Positions 30,420-39,877 of a stretch of 64,000 bases of DNA are shown here, piece after piece. The translations under genes and the position numbers were made by a program. The stretch is taken from the NCBI RefSeq assembly GCF_004377485.1, contig NZ_SNTY01000076.1, positions 58,001 through 122,000 of the forward strand, written 5' to 3'. Position 1 is the stretch's first letter. Each line of letters opens with the position of its first letter. The notes under the pieces were generated by a model. It was given only the letters and a program-made list of their open reading frames with translations. It was not told the origin of the DNA and made no database searches. This DNA comes from Alkanindiges illinoisensis (GTDB lineage: Bacteria > Pseudomonadota > Gammaproteobacteria > Pseudomonadales > Moraxellaceae).

Positions 30420-32456
30420 GTGAGTACTGTAAAAACCAATCACATGAACCCAGCAGGTTCAGGCCCGGCAGCCATACCTTTACTGGAAGTGGAAAATCTC
30501 ACCCGTGAGTTTCCTGCTGGTGAAGGCACGGTAGCAGTGCTCAAAAATATTAATCTGCAAATCCATGCGGGTGAACTGGTTGCCATTATTGGCCAGTCCG
30601 GTTCCGGCAAATCCACCCTGATGAATATTCTGGGCTGTCTTGACCGCCCTACCCGTGGCAGCTACCGCGTCAATGGGCAGGAAACCGGCAAGTTGCAACC
30701 CGATGAACTGGCGCGCCTGCGACGTGAGTATTTTGGCTTTATTTTCCAGCGCTATCATTTGCTGGGTGATTTGTCTGCTGTGGGCAATGTGGAAGTGCCT
30801 TCCATTTATGCCGGGATTGAGCCATCAGCGCGCCAGCAACGGGCTGCCCAGTTACTTACCCAGCTTGGTCTGGGTGAGCGGCTAAACCATCGTCCCAGCC
30901 AGTTATCTGGCGGCCAGCAGCAGCGTGTGAGTATTGCGCGTGCACTAGTCAATGGCGGCGATGTGATTCTGGCTGATGAACCTACGGGCGCACTGGATAA
31001 AAACAGCGGCATCGAAGTCATGCGTATTTTGCGTGAACTGCACCAGCAGGGCCATACCATTATTTTGGTTACGCACGATCCGCAAGTTGCACAAAATGCC
31101 AGCCGGATTATTGAAATCAGTGATGGCGAAATTATTGCAGACCGGCAAAATACCCCGGTGCATGCCACAGACGGCATTCAAACCGAGCCAGTAATTGTAG
31201 AACAGACTGAAAGCAGCAAATCGGTCAAACGTGTATCAGCGTGGCGCTCGTCATTTGACCGGCTCGGTGAAGCTTTCCGTATGGCTTTGCTGGCCATGAA
31301 TGCCCATCGCCTGCGTACTTTCCTCACCATGCTGGGCATTATTATTGGTATTGCCTCGGTGGTTTCTGTGGTGGCGCTGGGAAATGGTTCACAGCAGCAA
31401 ATTTTGCAGAATATTAGTAGTCTTGGCACCAATACCATTACTGTGTATCAGGGCCGGGGCTTTGGTGACAATTCCCGCACCAGTCAGGCCAGAACCCTGA
31501 TTCCCGATGACGCTGATGCCATTGCTGAACAGCCTTATGTCGATAGTGTCAGCCCTAGTGTGAATAGCTCACAAACCATTCGTTATCGCGATATTGAAGC
31601 CAGTGCCACTATTAATGGTGTAGGTGAAGATTTCTTTAATGTCAAAGGCATGACGTTTAACAGTGGTCAAGGCTTTGATCGGCAAAACGTCAAGGAATTG
31701 AGCCAGGATGTGGTTATTGATGCCAATACACAAAACACCCTGTTTCCCAATGGGGAAAATCCGGTAGGCCAGGTAATTTTACTGGGCAATGTGCCTTCAC
31801 GCATTATTGGGGTAACAGCTGCTGAAAAAAGCATGTTTGGCAATTCCGATTCACTCAATGTCTGGATGCCCTACACCACCGTCATGAGCCGTATTCTGGG
31901 TCAGCCCAATTTGCGGAGCATCATTGTGCGTATTAATGACAATGCGCCAACCAGTGCTGCTGAAAATGCGATTTTAAGTCTGCTGGAACAACGGCACGGC
32001 GCACAGGATGTATTTACCCAGAACAGTGACAGTATCCGGGAAACCATTCAGCAGACCACGGCCACCATGACGCTGCTGATTTCTGCCATTGCCGTGATTT
32101 CCCTGATTGTAGGCGGCATTGGCGTGATGAACATCATGCTGGTATCCGTTACCGAACGGACGCAGGAAATTGGGGTACGCATGGCTGTTGGCGCACGGCA
32201 AAGTGATATTTTGCAGCAGTTCCTGATTGAAGCGGTGCTGGTATGTATTCTGGGCGGTGTATTGGGCGTATTGCTGGCATTAGGTATTGGCCAGATTTTT
32301 AGTCACTTTGCTGGTGATACGTTCCAAATGGTCTACTCCACCACCTCCATGGTTGCCGCATTTATTTGTTCGTCCTTAATTGGTGTGCTGTTTGGATTTT
32401 TACCGGCACGTAATGCGGCTCAGCTTGACCCTGTGGCTGCCCTTGCTCGTGAGTAA
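30420..32456 (+). CDS. macB: MacB-like ABC exporter, ATPase and permease
   Basis: A 678-residue inner-membrane protein. The N-terminal ATPase has Walker [10 protein letters not shown], the signature LSGGQQQR and Walker [13 protein letters not shown]. After it come the first membrane helix ([19 protein letters not shown]), a periplasmic domain and three C-terminal helices of the FtsX fold, with [19 protein letters not shown] between them. It works as a dimer that drives substrates through MacA and an outer-membrane channel by mechanotransmission. The annotated start is a GTG three bases after macA; an ATG at 30444 is possible. The substrate is unknown; PvdRT-OpmQ of Pseudomonas has the same layout. 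Confidence 0.9.
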   Translation: MSTVKTNHMNPAGSGPAAIPLLEVENLTREFPAGEGTVAVLKNINLQIHAGELVAIIGQSGSGKSTLMNILGCLDRPTRGSYRVNGQETGKLQPDELARLRREYFGFIFQRYHLLGDLSAVGNVEVPSIYAGIEPSARQQRAAQLLTQLGLGERLNHRPSQLSGGQQQRVSIARALVNGGDVILADEPTGALDKNSGIEVMRILRELHQQGHTIILVTHDPQVAQNASRIIEISDGEIIADRQNTPVHATDGIQTEPVIVEQTESSKSVKRVSAWRSSFDRLGEAFRMALLAMNAHRLRTFLTMLGIIIGIASVVSVVALGNGSQQQILQNISSLGTNTITVYQGRGFGDNSRTSQARTLIPDDADAIAEQPYVDSVSPSVNSSQTIRYRDIEASATINGVGEDFFNVKGMTFNSGQGFDRQNVKELSQDVVIDANTQNTLFPNGENPVGQVILLGNVPSRIIGVTAAEKSMFGNSDSLNVWMPYTTVMSRILGQPNLRSIIVRINDNAPTSAAENAILSLLEQRHGAQDVFTQNSDSIRETIQQTTATMTLLISAIAVISLIVGGIGVMNIMLVSVTERTQEIGVRMAVGARQSDILQQFLIEAVLVCILGGVLGVLLALGIGQIFSHFAGDTFQMVYSTTSMVAAFICSSLIGVLFGFLPARNAAQLDPVAALARE

Positions 32457-32473
32457 TGCGACTGACGCATTTT
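32455..32473 (+). promoter_or_regulatory. Small hairpin at the macB stop codon
   Basis: AATGCG (32455-32460) and CGCATT (32466-32471) pair around a five-base loop, followed by TT. The stem overlaps the macB stop. It could lower read-through into the outer membrane factor gene. It is weak and may be chance. Confidence 0.3.
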
Positions 32474-32529
32474 GTAAATTCAACAGCTTCAGGTTAAAGC
32501 GCCAGAGCAAAGATGATGAGAATGTAATA

Positions 32530-33957
32530 ATGATGTTAAGCCAGAAGTTATGCCAAAAACTTGCCAGAAGTTCACAGCATGTTGTGCTGTCGGTTGTGGC
32601 GCTCTCAGTACTGGGGGGTTGTTCGGCTGTAGTACGCACGCCATACCAGCAACCCGCCATACAGATTCCGGCTCAGTACTCTCAGCAGAGTCAGGCAACA
32701 AATGCTCTGAATCTGGCACAGTTACAGGATCACTGGTGGACTGTTTTTAATGATGCTGAGCTGAACACACTGGTGGATCGGGCGCTGGCAGCCAACAATG
32801 ACCTTGTGGTCGCTGGCTTACGCTTAAGACAAGCGCGTGAGCAGGCAAGCCTAACAGCAAACCAGCAATTGCCACGCGTGGGTGCCAATGTCTCTGCATC
32901 GCATCAGGTGGATGTGCGTGATGGTGAAGACAATTCACGCGGCTTGAGCCTGTCAGGTTCGGTCAGCTATGAAGTGGACTTATGGGGCAAACTGGCCAGC
33001 CAAACCGAAGCAGCACGCTGGGAAGCTGCGGCCACGGCACAGGATTTACAGGCAACCGCGCAAAGTCTGGTGGGTACGGTGTGCAACCTGTACTGGCAAC
33101 TGGCCTATTTAAATGAACGGATTGCTTCGGGTGAGGTCAGCATTTCTAACAGCCGCAAGCTGTTTCAACTGGTACAGGCACAGTACCGGGCTGGTGCAGT
33201 GTCAGGACTTGAACTGGCACAGGCTGAACAGTCGCTTGTGGGACAAGAAGCCAGCCAAAGCCAGCTCATCCAGCAACGGGTTGAAGCGCGTAATGCCTTG
33301 GCAATCTTGTTTGATGTCGCGCCGGGCCAATTGGGATTTAGCGAACCACAGCGTTTAGCCAACTTCCAACTGCCTGTCATTGATGCAGGCCTACCGGCTG
33401 AATCGATTGCCCGTCGTCCCGACCTTACAGCTGCCGAACTGCGCTTGCGCCGGGTACTGGCCAATAAGGATGCGACCCGCGCCAGTTATTATCCTTCCAT
33501 TAGCTTGACCGGTTCCCTAGGTTCCAGTAGCACCTCGCTGACTGAACTCATCAAAAATCCAGCCCTGACGCTCGGTGCTGGGTTGTCGCTACCCTTTTTG
33601 CAATATAACGACATGCAGCGCAATCTGGCGATTAGTGATCTGGAATATCAGGCTGCGATTGTCGGGTTTCGCCAGTCTATTTACACCGCGCTGGCTGATG
33701 TGGAAAATGCGCTATCCAATAAAACCCAGTTGCAGGTACAGGCCAGTGCTCAGGAACGTACCCTTACGCTGGCTCAACGCACCGAACGCTTAAATGAAGT
33801 GCGCTATCGTGCTGGTGCGGTGGCACTGAAACAATGGATTGATGCACAGGAAGCACGCCGTAATACCCAAAACTCACTCATCCAGATTCGCTTAAATCAA
33901 TTGAGCAACATGGTGACTTTAATGCAAAGCTTGGGTGGCAGTCCGGTTAGAAGTTAA
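32530..33957 (+). CDS. NodT-type outer membrane factor lipoprotein
   Basis: About 475 residues of the OprM/TolC class. The start at ATG 32530 gives a lipoprotein signal sequence with lipobox LGGC (about residue 30); the frame is open further upstream into macB but that part is a shadow. Two structural repeats are visible, with QDHWWTVFNDAELNTLVDRAL at the start, SYEVDLWGKL in the first repeat and SLTGSLGSSSTSLTELIKNP in the second. It should form the trimeric outer-membrane duct for MacAB. It lies 73 bases after macB and is part of the same operon. Confidence 0.88.
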   Translation: MMLSQKLCQKLARSSQHVVLSVVALSVLGGCSAVVRTPYQQPAIQIPAQYSQQSQATNALNLAQLQDHWWTVFNDAELNTLVDRALAANNDLVVAGLRLRQAREQASLTANQQLPRVGANVSASHQVDVRDGEDNSRGLSLSGSVSYEVDLWGKLASQTEAARWEAAATAQDLQATAQSLVGTVCNLYWQLAYLNERIASGEVSISNSRKLFQLVQAQYRAGAVSGLELAQAEQSLVGQEASQSQLIQQRVEARNALAILFDVAPGQLGFSEPQRLANFQLPVIDAGLPAESIARRPDLTAAELRLRRVLANKDATRASYYPSISLTGSLGSSSTSLTELIKNPALTLGAGLSLPFLQYNDMQRNLAISDLEYQAAIVGFRQSIYTALADVENALSNKTQLQVQASAQERTLTLAQRTERLNEVRYRAGAVALKQWIDAQEARRNTQNSLIQIRLNQLSNMVTLMQSLGGSPVRS

Positions 33958-34051
33958 TTTCGTTGTTTTTATTTTTTGATTTAGCTTTAAATTGTCCAAT
34001 CGCTTTTTCACGTTTTAAAGACAAAAGTTTTAAAAGCAAGAATTTTAAGGG

Positions 34052-34094
34052 AAAAAAACAGCCCGGCAGTTGCTTGTATACACCTGCCGGGCTG
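34052..34094 (-). terminator. Strong terminator after dps
   Basis: CAGCCCGGCAG (34059-34069) pairs with CTGCCGGGCTG (34084-34094), an 11-bp perfect GC-rich stem. On the minus strand it is followed by seven T residues (34052-34058). It ends dps and also shields it from the convergent pump operon. Confidence 0.92.
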
Positions 34095-34115
34095 CTGGTC
34101 TATAAGACTGGCTCT

Positions 34116-34625
34116 TTAAGCATTCGGGTTTGATGGCGCATGCTCAGAATCAATATTGGCTTCCAGGAACCATAGATATTGATCCAGATCTTCCAGCGCT
34201 GCATGGATAATATCTTCAGAAATCGGGTCTTCAATTTTATCAATGGTATCGCGCAGATGGTTGGCCACCACACCATAGCGGTCAGCCAGTTCCTTTAAAT
34301 GTTCCTGCACATCATGAACATCGACAGGATAAGGACTCAAATGCGAGGTTGCGGCCACAGTCTGGGTGGTGCCCAGTGCAGTGCCACCAATTTGCACAGC
34401 ACGCTCGGCCACGTTGTCCAGATGGGTAATGAGGGACGTTCTAAATGTATCCAGCATTTCATGCACGGCAATAAAGTTGCTGCCACGCATGTTCCAGTGT
34501 GCCTGTTTGGTCAGCAATGATAAATCAATCAGGTTGGCCAGAATCTGGTTAAGGATTTCAATGGTGGCTGATTTTACAGCAGGGTCAAGATTATTACGGG
34601 TATAAACTTTTAATGTTTTTGACAT
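34116..34625 (-). CDS. dps: DNA-starvation/stationary-phase protection protein (Dps)
   Basis: A ferritin-like protein of about 169 residues that stores iron and protects DNA as a dodecamer. [20 protein letters not shown] carries the His of the intersubunit ferroxidase site, and [19 protein letters not shown] carries the acidic ligands. The length and the N-terminal basic tail ([12 protein letters not shown]) match E. coli-type Dps. The ATG at 34625 is chosen over an in-frame GTG at 34637. A 198-base leader separates it from the next gene upstream. Confidence 0.92.
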   Translation of the reverse strand: MSKTLKVYTRNNLDPAVKSATIEILNQILANLIDLSLLTKQAHWNMRGSNFIAVHEMLDTFRTSLITHLDNVAERAVQIGGTALGTTQTVAATSHLSPYPVDVHDVQEHLKELADRYGVVANHLRDTIDKIEDPISEDIIHAALEDLDQYLWFLEANIDSEHAPSNPNA

Positions 34626-34835
34626 GATAGGGTTCACCGATTTTATTGCTGAGCAGAATTTAACAAGGACGACCTAAAATGAAGATGTACTTCATGGTCT
34701 GTATTCTTTTAAATTAATACAGTGCAGCATTGCGCTGTGTGTCTAATTTTAAAGGTTTTTGTATGGCTTTGATTATGGAAAAGTTATCTAACTTCGTTTG
34801 TTAAGTACAAATATTAAATTATAAGAAATTTCTGT

Positions 34836-35363
34836 TTAGGACAGCTTTGCATTGATCATTACTTTCTTTATAGATTTCCTGACTTCCTGCAACTGGTCGC
34901 TATCAAACTCTTTAAAATAAACAGTATGATTACCAAATATTATAGGTATAAAGCTAGATTTTAGTTTTTTAAAAACATTAACTTGCAAAATAACGCGCCG
35001 AAACTCATCAGCACGACCATATGTATGATCAAAACGGTATTTTCGCACATCTCTATATTGCTGATGAAATTCCTGCTCTAAAACATGCTCAGGTGTAGTT
35101 TCCAGATCAGCTTCGATAATTACTTCATGGAATGTATTTGCACTACTTTCCACCTGATGGGTAAAAAACAAATTTTTAACACGAATCGAATCCCCTGTTT
35201 TGTTATTAACTGCAATCGTTTTTTCAGGAGAAATCGTAATTTTATAGGAAGGACAAATGAGACCTAGCAAATAAATCATCACATATTTTAAACTATAGAT
35301 CATTATTCCTATAAAAATTAGCAGCACTAGGACTAAAAAGGTTTTTAGAGAATATTCTGTCAT
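34836..35363 (-). CDS. Unrecognised membrane-anchored protein
   Basis: A 175-residue protein with a strong N-terminal membrane region (residues about 8-36, possibly two short helices) and a soluble C-terminal domain rich in Lys, Glu and aromatic residues. No catalytic motif is visible. The stretch looks more AT-rich than the genes around it. It lies 16 bases downstream of another unrecognised membrane gene, which in turn follows fabI by 29 bases, so all three may be one transcript. The function is unknown. Confidence 0.65.
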   Translation of the reverse strand: MTEYSLKTFLVLVLLIFIGIMIYSLKYVMIYLLGLICPSYKITISPEKTIAVNNKTGDSIRVKNLFFTHQVESSANTFHEVIIEADLETTPEHVLEQEFHQQYRDVRKYRFDHTYGRADEFRRVILQVNVFKKLKSSFIPIIFGNHTVYFKEFDSDQLQEVRKSIKKVMINAKLS

Positions 35364-35379
35364 TTTTATTCTGTGAAAC

Positions 35380-35943
35380 TTAAAGCACTTTATAGCCAGC
35401 CTTGGGTAAAAACCATTGCATGGCCGCAGTAATTACCGTAATTAGAAAAACAATCAACAATACCCAGTGCGAGGCATTAAACCGTTCTGGAAACAGCACA
35501 TAAAAGGCACTTACGCCAATACTGTTGCACGCCACAATTAAAATGGCGCAGGCATAATCATGAAAACGGCGGCCACGGTTGGATTTAATCACCCATTTGG
35601 CTGTGGTGTTATAACTTGGAATGGATAAATGCGCATTGCCCAGTTGCTCTAGCTCAGACAAATATTCCCTTAAATTGGTAATAATCAGTTCGTACTTGAA
35701 ATTTAAAAACGCAAAAGAAGCTGAAGCCACAGGAAAACCCAGCAAAATCCATTCAATGTGGGCAGTGCTATCCTTGCTGGCATTGTGCGCTGCAATGAGT
35801 GCGGCCAGTAAGCCAATAAAAAAACTGATAAAAATGGTAAGCGCCTGCTGACGCTGTGAAGTTCGCGCATTTAATTCATTCGAGGCTGCAATATAACGGT
35901 AATTGACTGATGCGTAATCATTTTCAAAGCGCGAACTGCTCAC
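35380..35943 (-). CDS. Unrecognised four-helix membrane protein
   Basis: A 187-residue protein. Hydrophobic helices are visible at about residues 34-54, 66-82, 133-152 and 160-178, arranged as two hairpins separated by a charged segment (FKYELIITNLREYLSELEQLG would lie in the cytoplasm). The N-terminus has a polar helix with YRYIAASNELNARTSQRQ. No known family was recognised with confidence; the pair-of-hairpins layout and N-terminal polar helix recall SLATT-like membrane proteins, but this is only a resemblance. It is 29 bases after fabI and 16 before the next gene. Confidence 0.65.
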   Translation of the reverse strand: MSSSRFENDYASVNYRYIAASNELNARTSQRQQALTIFISFFIGLLAALIAAHNASKDSTAHIEWILLGFPVASASFAFLNFKYELIITNLREYLSELEQLGNAHLSIPSYNTTAKWVIKSNRGRRFHDYACAILIVACNSIGVSAFYVLFPERFNASHWVLLIVFLITVITAAMQWFLPKAGYKVL

Positions 35944-35972
35944 AAGTGTTCCCTTTTATTCTGTTCCTAGCA

Positions 35973-36803
35973 TTAGTCGGTATTCAGCAGGCTTTCACTC
36001 ATGCCCACTGTATTAAAGCCGCCATCGACATACATAATTTCACCGGTAATGCCTGATGCCCACGGTGAACATAAAAATAAGGCTGCATTGCCCACTTCTT
36101 CAATCGTGACATTGCGTTGTAATGGCGCAATGGACGCATTCACATCCAGCATTTTACGAAAACTTTTAATACCACTCGCGGCCAGCGTCCGAATTGGCCC
36201 GGCAGAAATGGCATTCACGCGAATTCCATCCTTGCCCAGACTGCTGGCCAGATAACGTACACTGGCTTCCAGCGAGGCTTTGGCCAAGCCCATCACATTA
36301 TAATTGGGCAGCACACGTTCAGACCCCTGATAGGTTAAGGTCAGCAAACAGCCCTGACGTGCCTGCAATAAAGGTTTGGCTGCGCGTGCGATGGCAATGA
36401 AGCTATAGGCCGAAATATCGTGGGCAATTTTAAAGCCTTCCCGACTGGTGATATCGGTAAAATCACCATCGAGTTGATCGGCTGGGGCAAAACCAATGGA
36501 ATGCACCACCCCATCCAGACCATCCCAGTGCTGGCCTAAATCAATAAAGGTTTGTTCAATTTGCGCATCATCTGCTACGTCACAGGCAAACACCAGGGTC
36601 GAACCCATCTGGCCGGCAAATTCATCGACGCGTTTTTTTAGTTTTTCATTGGGATACGTAAATGCCAGCTCTGCCCCTTCGCGATGCAATGCCTGCGCAA
36701 TGCCATAGGCAATTGATAGTTTGCTGGCAATGCCTGCAACCAGAAAGCGTTTTCCTTGTAATAACTTACCTTGCACCGATGATCCCTGTTCTGCGGATGT
36801 CAT
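35973..36803 (-). CDS. fabI: Enoyl-[acyl-carrier-protein] reductase (NADH)
   Basis: A 276-residue short-chain-dehydrogenase-type enzyme that does the last reduction of each fatty-acid elongation cycle. [17 protein letters not shown] is the FabI-type nucleotide-binding motif, VHSIGFAP follows, and [19 protein letters not shown] holds the catalytic Tyr and Lys. [13 protein letters not shown] is the substrate-loop motif. ATG 36803 is preferred: AAGG lies six bases before it. An upstream ATG at 36833 would add ten residues not typical of the family. It probably heads a transcript with the two membrane genes that follow. Confidence 0.93.
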   Translation of the reverse strand: MTSAEQGSSVQGKLLQGKRFLVAGIASKLSIAYGIAQALHREGAELAFTYPNEKLKKRVDEFAGQMGSTLVFACDVADDAQIEQTFIDLGQHWDGLDGVVHSIGFAPADQLDGDFTDITSREGFKIAHDISAYSFIAIARAAKPLLQARQGCLLTLTYQGSERVLPNYNVMGLAKASLEASVRYLASSLGKDGIRVNAISAGPIRTLAASGIKSFRKMLDVNASIAPLQRNVTIEEVGNAALFLCSPWASGITGEIMYVDGGFNTVGMSESLLNTD

Positions 36804-36885
36804 ATCAAACCTTATCTGTTCAAAATTATTCATTAAAGATCCTGCTAGCCATCATAGCAAATTTTTTTGCCGTGCCTGCCTAGGC

Positions 36886-37584
36886 TTATTGATAATAGTC
36901 ATCGATTGGGTATTTTTTCACGGTGGTTTGCCATTGATGGGTGCTCAAGTTATAGGTTTTGGTAGTAACTTTGACCTGCTCCCCGCCCATTGCATCTTCA
37001 GTCACTTCATGTACCAGTTTTAATCCTTTACTGGGAATAACCGCATATTCTGATGACACATGGAAACAGCAACCGGATTTGGCAAAGGTTATTAGTCGCT
37101 TGCGCTTGGCATCAGTTTGAAACATACCCAGATTTTCTGTGGCTAATGCAGTCAGTTCATCACTGATGACAAATTTCTGGGGGGTTTTATTAAACACATA
37201 AACATCATAGGACGGCCCGCCATAGCTACTTTCATTGCCGTTACGAATAGCCAAATCCTGCTGCCCATCAAAGTTAAAATCCTCAAAAATCAATGGGCTT
37301 TGCTCATTGTATAATTGAATGACATTCACACTGGGCTGTTGCTGTTTATCCAGATAAAAATTCAGGTCATTGGATATGAAAGTTTGAAAAACCTGCTGAC
37401 TACCCTTTTTATATAGCAGAATTTTGGCTTGGCCTGAACATTCATCTTTTTCACAGTGAGCCACATCAAGCTGGGCATTATAGAGTTTGGAGCCATTTTT
37501 GATCTGGAATGTGGCGGCATGGCTTAGTAGCGGTCCGCTTAGAACCAGACAAATTAATAATTTAAGGTTTATTCCATTTTTCAT
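36886..37584 (-). CDS. Exported XAC2610-related protein
   Basis: A 232-residue protein with a Sec signal peptide (LKLLICLVLSGPLLSHAA, cleavage near residue 23). The core FEDFNFDGQQDLAIRNGN followed by SSYGGPSYDVYVFN is the motif of the XAC2610 group and looks like an FG-GAP/EF-hand calcium loop. Two pairs of cysteines (CEKDEC and GCC) may form disulfides in the periplasm. It lies 18 bases after the lipoprotein gene with a similar DxDxDG loop, so the two are probably a functional pair. The function is unknown. Confidence 0.7.
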   Translation of the reverse strand: MKNGINLKLLICLVLSGPLLSHAATFQIKNGSKLYNAQLDVAHCEKDECSGQAKILLYKKGSQQVFQTFISNDLNFYLDKQQQPSVNVIQLYNEQSPLIFEDFNFDGQQDLAIRNGNESSYGGPSYDVYVFNKTPQKFVISDELTALATENLGMFQTDAKRKRLITFAKSGCCFHVSSEYAVIPSKGLKLVHEVTEDAMGGEQVKVTTKTYNLSTHQWQTTVKKYPIDDYYQ

Positions 37585-37602
37585 TATTAACTTTCCCTTA
37601 GA

Positions 37603-38154
37603 CTAACTGGTCTGAATCCAATGGAATTTATTATTTTTCATATAAATAATACCGCTGCCACAGGATTCCAGCATCCCAATATCTATGCCATCATGTTCCA
37701 GATAAACCAGTTCGTTTTCAGGCACATCTTCCATAGCAGGAATATCTCCGTTTTCACCCATTGACACATTCAGATCAACATATTTTTCATGCTTGGGGGC
37801 AATACTATAGGTTTGAAAAATTGATAAATCATCTTCACTAAGCCCAGCCAATGTTTTGCCAGCAATGAGGTATTCTGTACGTTGATGATTACCAAAAATA
37901 ATTTCAAGACCAGCTTTATGATTTAACGTGTTTTTCACCACTCTCACCAAATCAAGTGCGCCATCACCATCCAGATCCAGCAATAATTTCTGGGCACGAA
38001 ATGCAGGATCAATTTGCATGTCTGGATGCTGTAAAGATTGCTCAAGTAGTGTATTTAAATACGGCGTATGTCGGGTAGCAAACTCAATCTGGTTACAGCC
38101 TGACAATATGATTAATGAAAAAATAGTAAGTAATAAAATTCTAAAATTTCGCAT
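37603..38154 (-). CDS. Lipoprotein with FG-GAP-like calcium loop
   Basis: A 183-residue predicted lipoprotein; the lipobox LSGC lies at about residues 17-20. LLLDLDGDGALDLVRVV near residue 58 is a DxDxDG calcium-binding loop of the FG-GAP/VCBS type. The rest is beta-rich and ends with a Gly/Ser-flanked cysteine (LESCGSG). The next gene, 18 bases downstream, encodes an exported protein with a similar loop. I cannot name the family. Confidence 0.65.
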   Translation of the reverse strand: MRNFRILLLTIFSLIILSGCNQIEFATRHTPYLNTLLEQSLQHPDMQIDPAFRAQKLLLDLDGDGALDLVRVVKNTLNHKAGLEIIFGNHQRTEYLIAGKTLAGLSEDDLSIFQTYSIAPKHEKYVDLNVSMGENGDIPAMEDVPENELVYLEHDGIDIGMLESCGSGIIYMKNNKFHWIQTS

Positions 38155-38209
38155 TTTTGTTCCGGGTTTTTAAATCAAATTTTAATTAGAATACTTCAAT
38201 AAGCTGAAA

Positions 38210-38237
38210 TGCCAGTTTCACTATTAGAAAACTGGCA
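38210..38237 (-). terminator. Candidate terminator after yejF
   Basis: TGCCAGTTT (38210-38218) and AAACTGGCA (38229-38237) form a 9-bp stem with a 10-base loop. It lies about 40 bases past the yejF stop on the minus strand. The T run after it is short, so termination may be partial. Confidence 0.55.
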
Positions 38238-38277
38238 GTTTATATAAGGTGTTTTTCAATTCAGTTATAAAGAAAAA

Positions 38278-39876
38278 TTAGCCTATTGCCGCCTCAATTA
38301 ATGCCTTGGTATAGTCGGTTTGCGGTGCATTAAACAGGTCTTCTGTGGCCTGTAACTCCATCACCTTGCCATGGCGCAGCACCAGCACGCGCTGACATAA
38401 AGCCCGAACTACCGCCAGATCATGGCTAATAAACACATAACTAATCTGTTCATCCTGCTGCAATTTGCGCAGTAGATTCACCAAAGCGCGCTGTGTTGTC
38501 CTGTCCAGTGCCGAGGTGGGTTCATCCAGAATCATCAGCTTGGGCTTCATAATCAGCGCCCGTGCCAGTGCCACCCGTTGCCGTTGCCCGCCAGACAACT
38601 GATGTGGATAACGGTCAGCAAAGTCGGCAGGCAATTCTACCTTTTGCAGCACCTCTTCCACTGCCTTGCGACGCTCAGTTTTATTGGGAATCAGGCGTGT
38701 GGCGCCTTCTCCAATAATTTGCTCTATGGTCAGGCGCGGATTTAAACTGCCAAACGGATCCTGAAACACCATCTGAAACTGAGGTCGCAGTGGCCGTAAC
38801 TGGTTTTCGTTCAAGTGATCCAGCCGGTTCTGGTTGAGCACAATTTTGCCATCACTTTTAATCAGGCGAGCCAATGCCAATGCCAGCGAGGTTTTACCGG
38901 AACCACTTTCGCCCACAATCCCCACGGATTCGCCACGCATCACATTTAAATCCAGTGGTTCAACTGCAACCACATGGTCAGTTACTTTGTTAAGCAAACC
39001 AGTTTTAATCGGGAAACGAACTGTAATCTGTTCTAAATGCAGCATCGGTTTTTCACTGGACAGATTGGCATTAGGCATTAACGCCTGCCCAAAATCCTGA
39101 TCCAGCAAATGGCAGGTGTAATCATCCTGCGGATTGGCAAAAATCTGTGCCGTGTTGCCTTGTTCCTTCACCTGCCCCAGTTGCATGACAATGACATCAT
39201 CACTATAACGGCGTACCAGATTGAGGTCATGGCTGATTAAAATCATGGCCATATTTCGGCTAAGTTGTAGCGATTTGAGCAGGTTTAATACCTGCGCCTG
39301 CAGGGTCACATCCAGTGCTGTGGTTGGTTCATCAGCAATGAGAATATCCGGGTTCTGTGCCAGTGCCATCGCAATCATCACACGCTGGCGCTGCCCGCCA
39401 GACAGCTCATGCGGATAACGCCCGAGCTTTTGTTCCGGCTGTGGAATACCCACCTGATTCAATAAGTCAATTACCGTGCTGCGTACTTGTGCCTTGCTGA
39501 GACCATTTAAACGCAGCATTTCACCAATCTGCTTTTCCACTTTATGCAGCGGATTGAGCGCCGTCATGGGTTCCTGAAAAATCATGGCAATTTTCTTGCC
39601 ACGAATTTGCCGCCATTGAGTTTCGTTAAGCTGTAACAGGCTTGTATCGTTTAAACGGGCTTGTCCTGTGACCTGCAAGCTGTCCGGGAGCAAGCCCAGT
39701 AAGGCCAGTGATGAAATGGACTTGCCAGAACCGCTTTCGCCTACAATTGCCAGCGTTTTTCCGGGCTGCAAGTCAAAGCTTAAATCCTGCACTAGCACTT
39801 GCTGATGGCTGCGAATGGACAAATGCTCAACATGCAGCAATGCATTGTTATTATTGTTGATTGCCTGATGATTCAT
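38278..39876 (-). CDS. yejF: Peptide ABC transporter ATPase YejF
   Basis: About 532 residues with two fused ATPase domains. Both have Walker A GESGSGKS/GESGSGKT, signature LSGGQRQR, and Walker B ILIADEPTTALD or LMILDEPTSALD. Together they power import through YejB and YejE. The start at ATG 39876 (MNHQAINNNN) directly follows the yejE stop; the open frame further upstream is a shadow of yejE. It is the last gene of the yej operon. Confidence 0.92.
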   Translation of the reverse strand: MNHQAINNNNNALLHVEHLSIRSHQQVLVQDLSFDLQPGKTLAIVGESGSGKSISSLALLGLLPDSLQVTGQARLNDTSLLQLNETQWRQIRGKKIAMIFQEPMTALNPLHKVEKQIGEMLRLNGLSKAQVRSTVIDLLNQVGIPQPEQKLGRYPHELSGGQRQRVMIAMALAQNPDILIADEPTTALDVTLQAQVLNLLKSLQLSRNMAMILISHDLNLVRRYSDDVIVMQLGQVKEQGNTAQIFANPQDDYTCHLLDQDFGQALMPNANLSSEKPMLHLEQITVRFPIKTGLLNKVTDHVVAVEPLDLNVMRGESVGIVGESGSGKTSLALALARLIKSDGKIVLNQNRLDHLNENQLRPLRPQFQMVFQDPFGSLNPRLTIEQIIGEGATRLIPNKTERRKAVEEVLQKVELPADFADRYPHQLSGGQRQRVALARALIMKPKLMILDEPTSALDRTTQRALVNLLRKLQQDEQISYVFISHDLAVVRALCQRVLVLRHGKVMELQATEDLFNAPQTDYTKALIEAAIG

Positions 39877-39877
39877 A

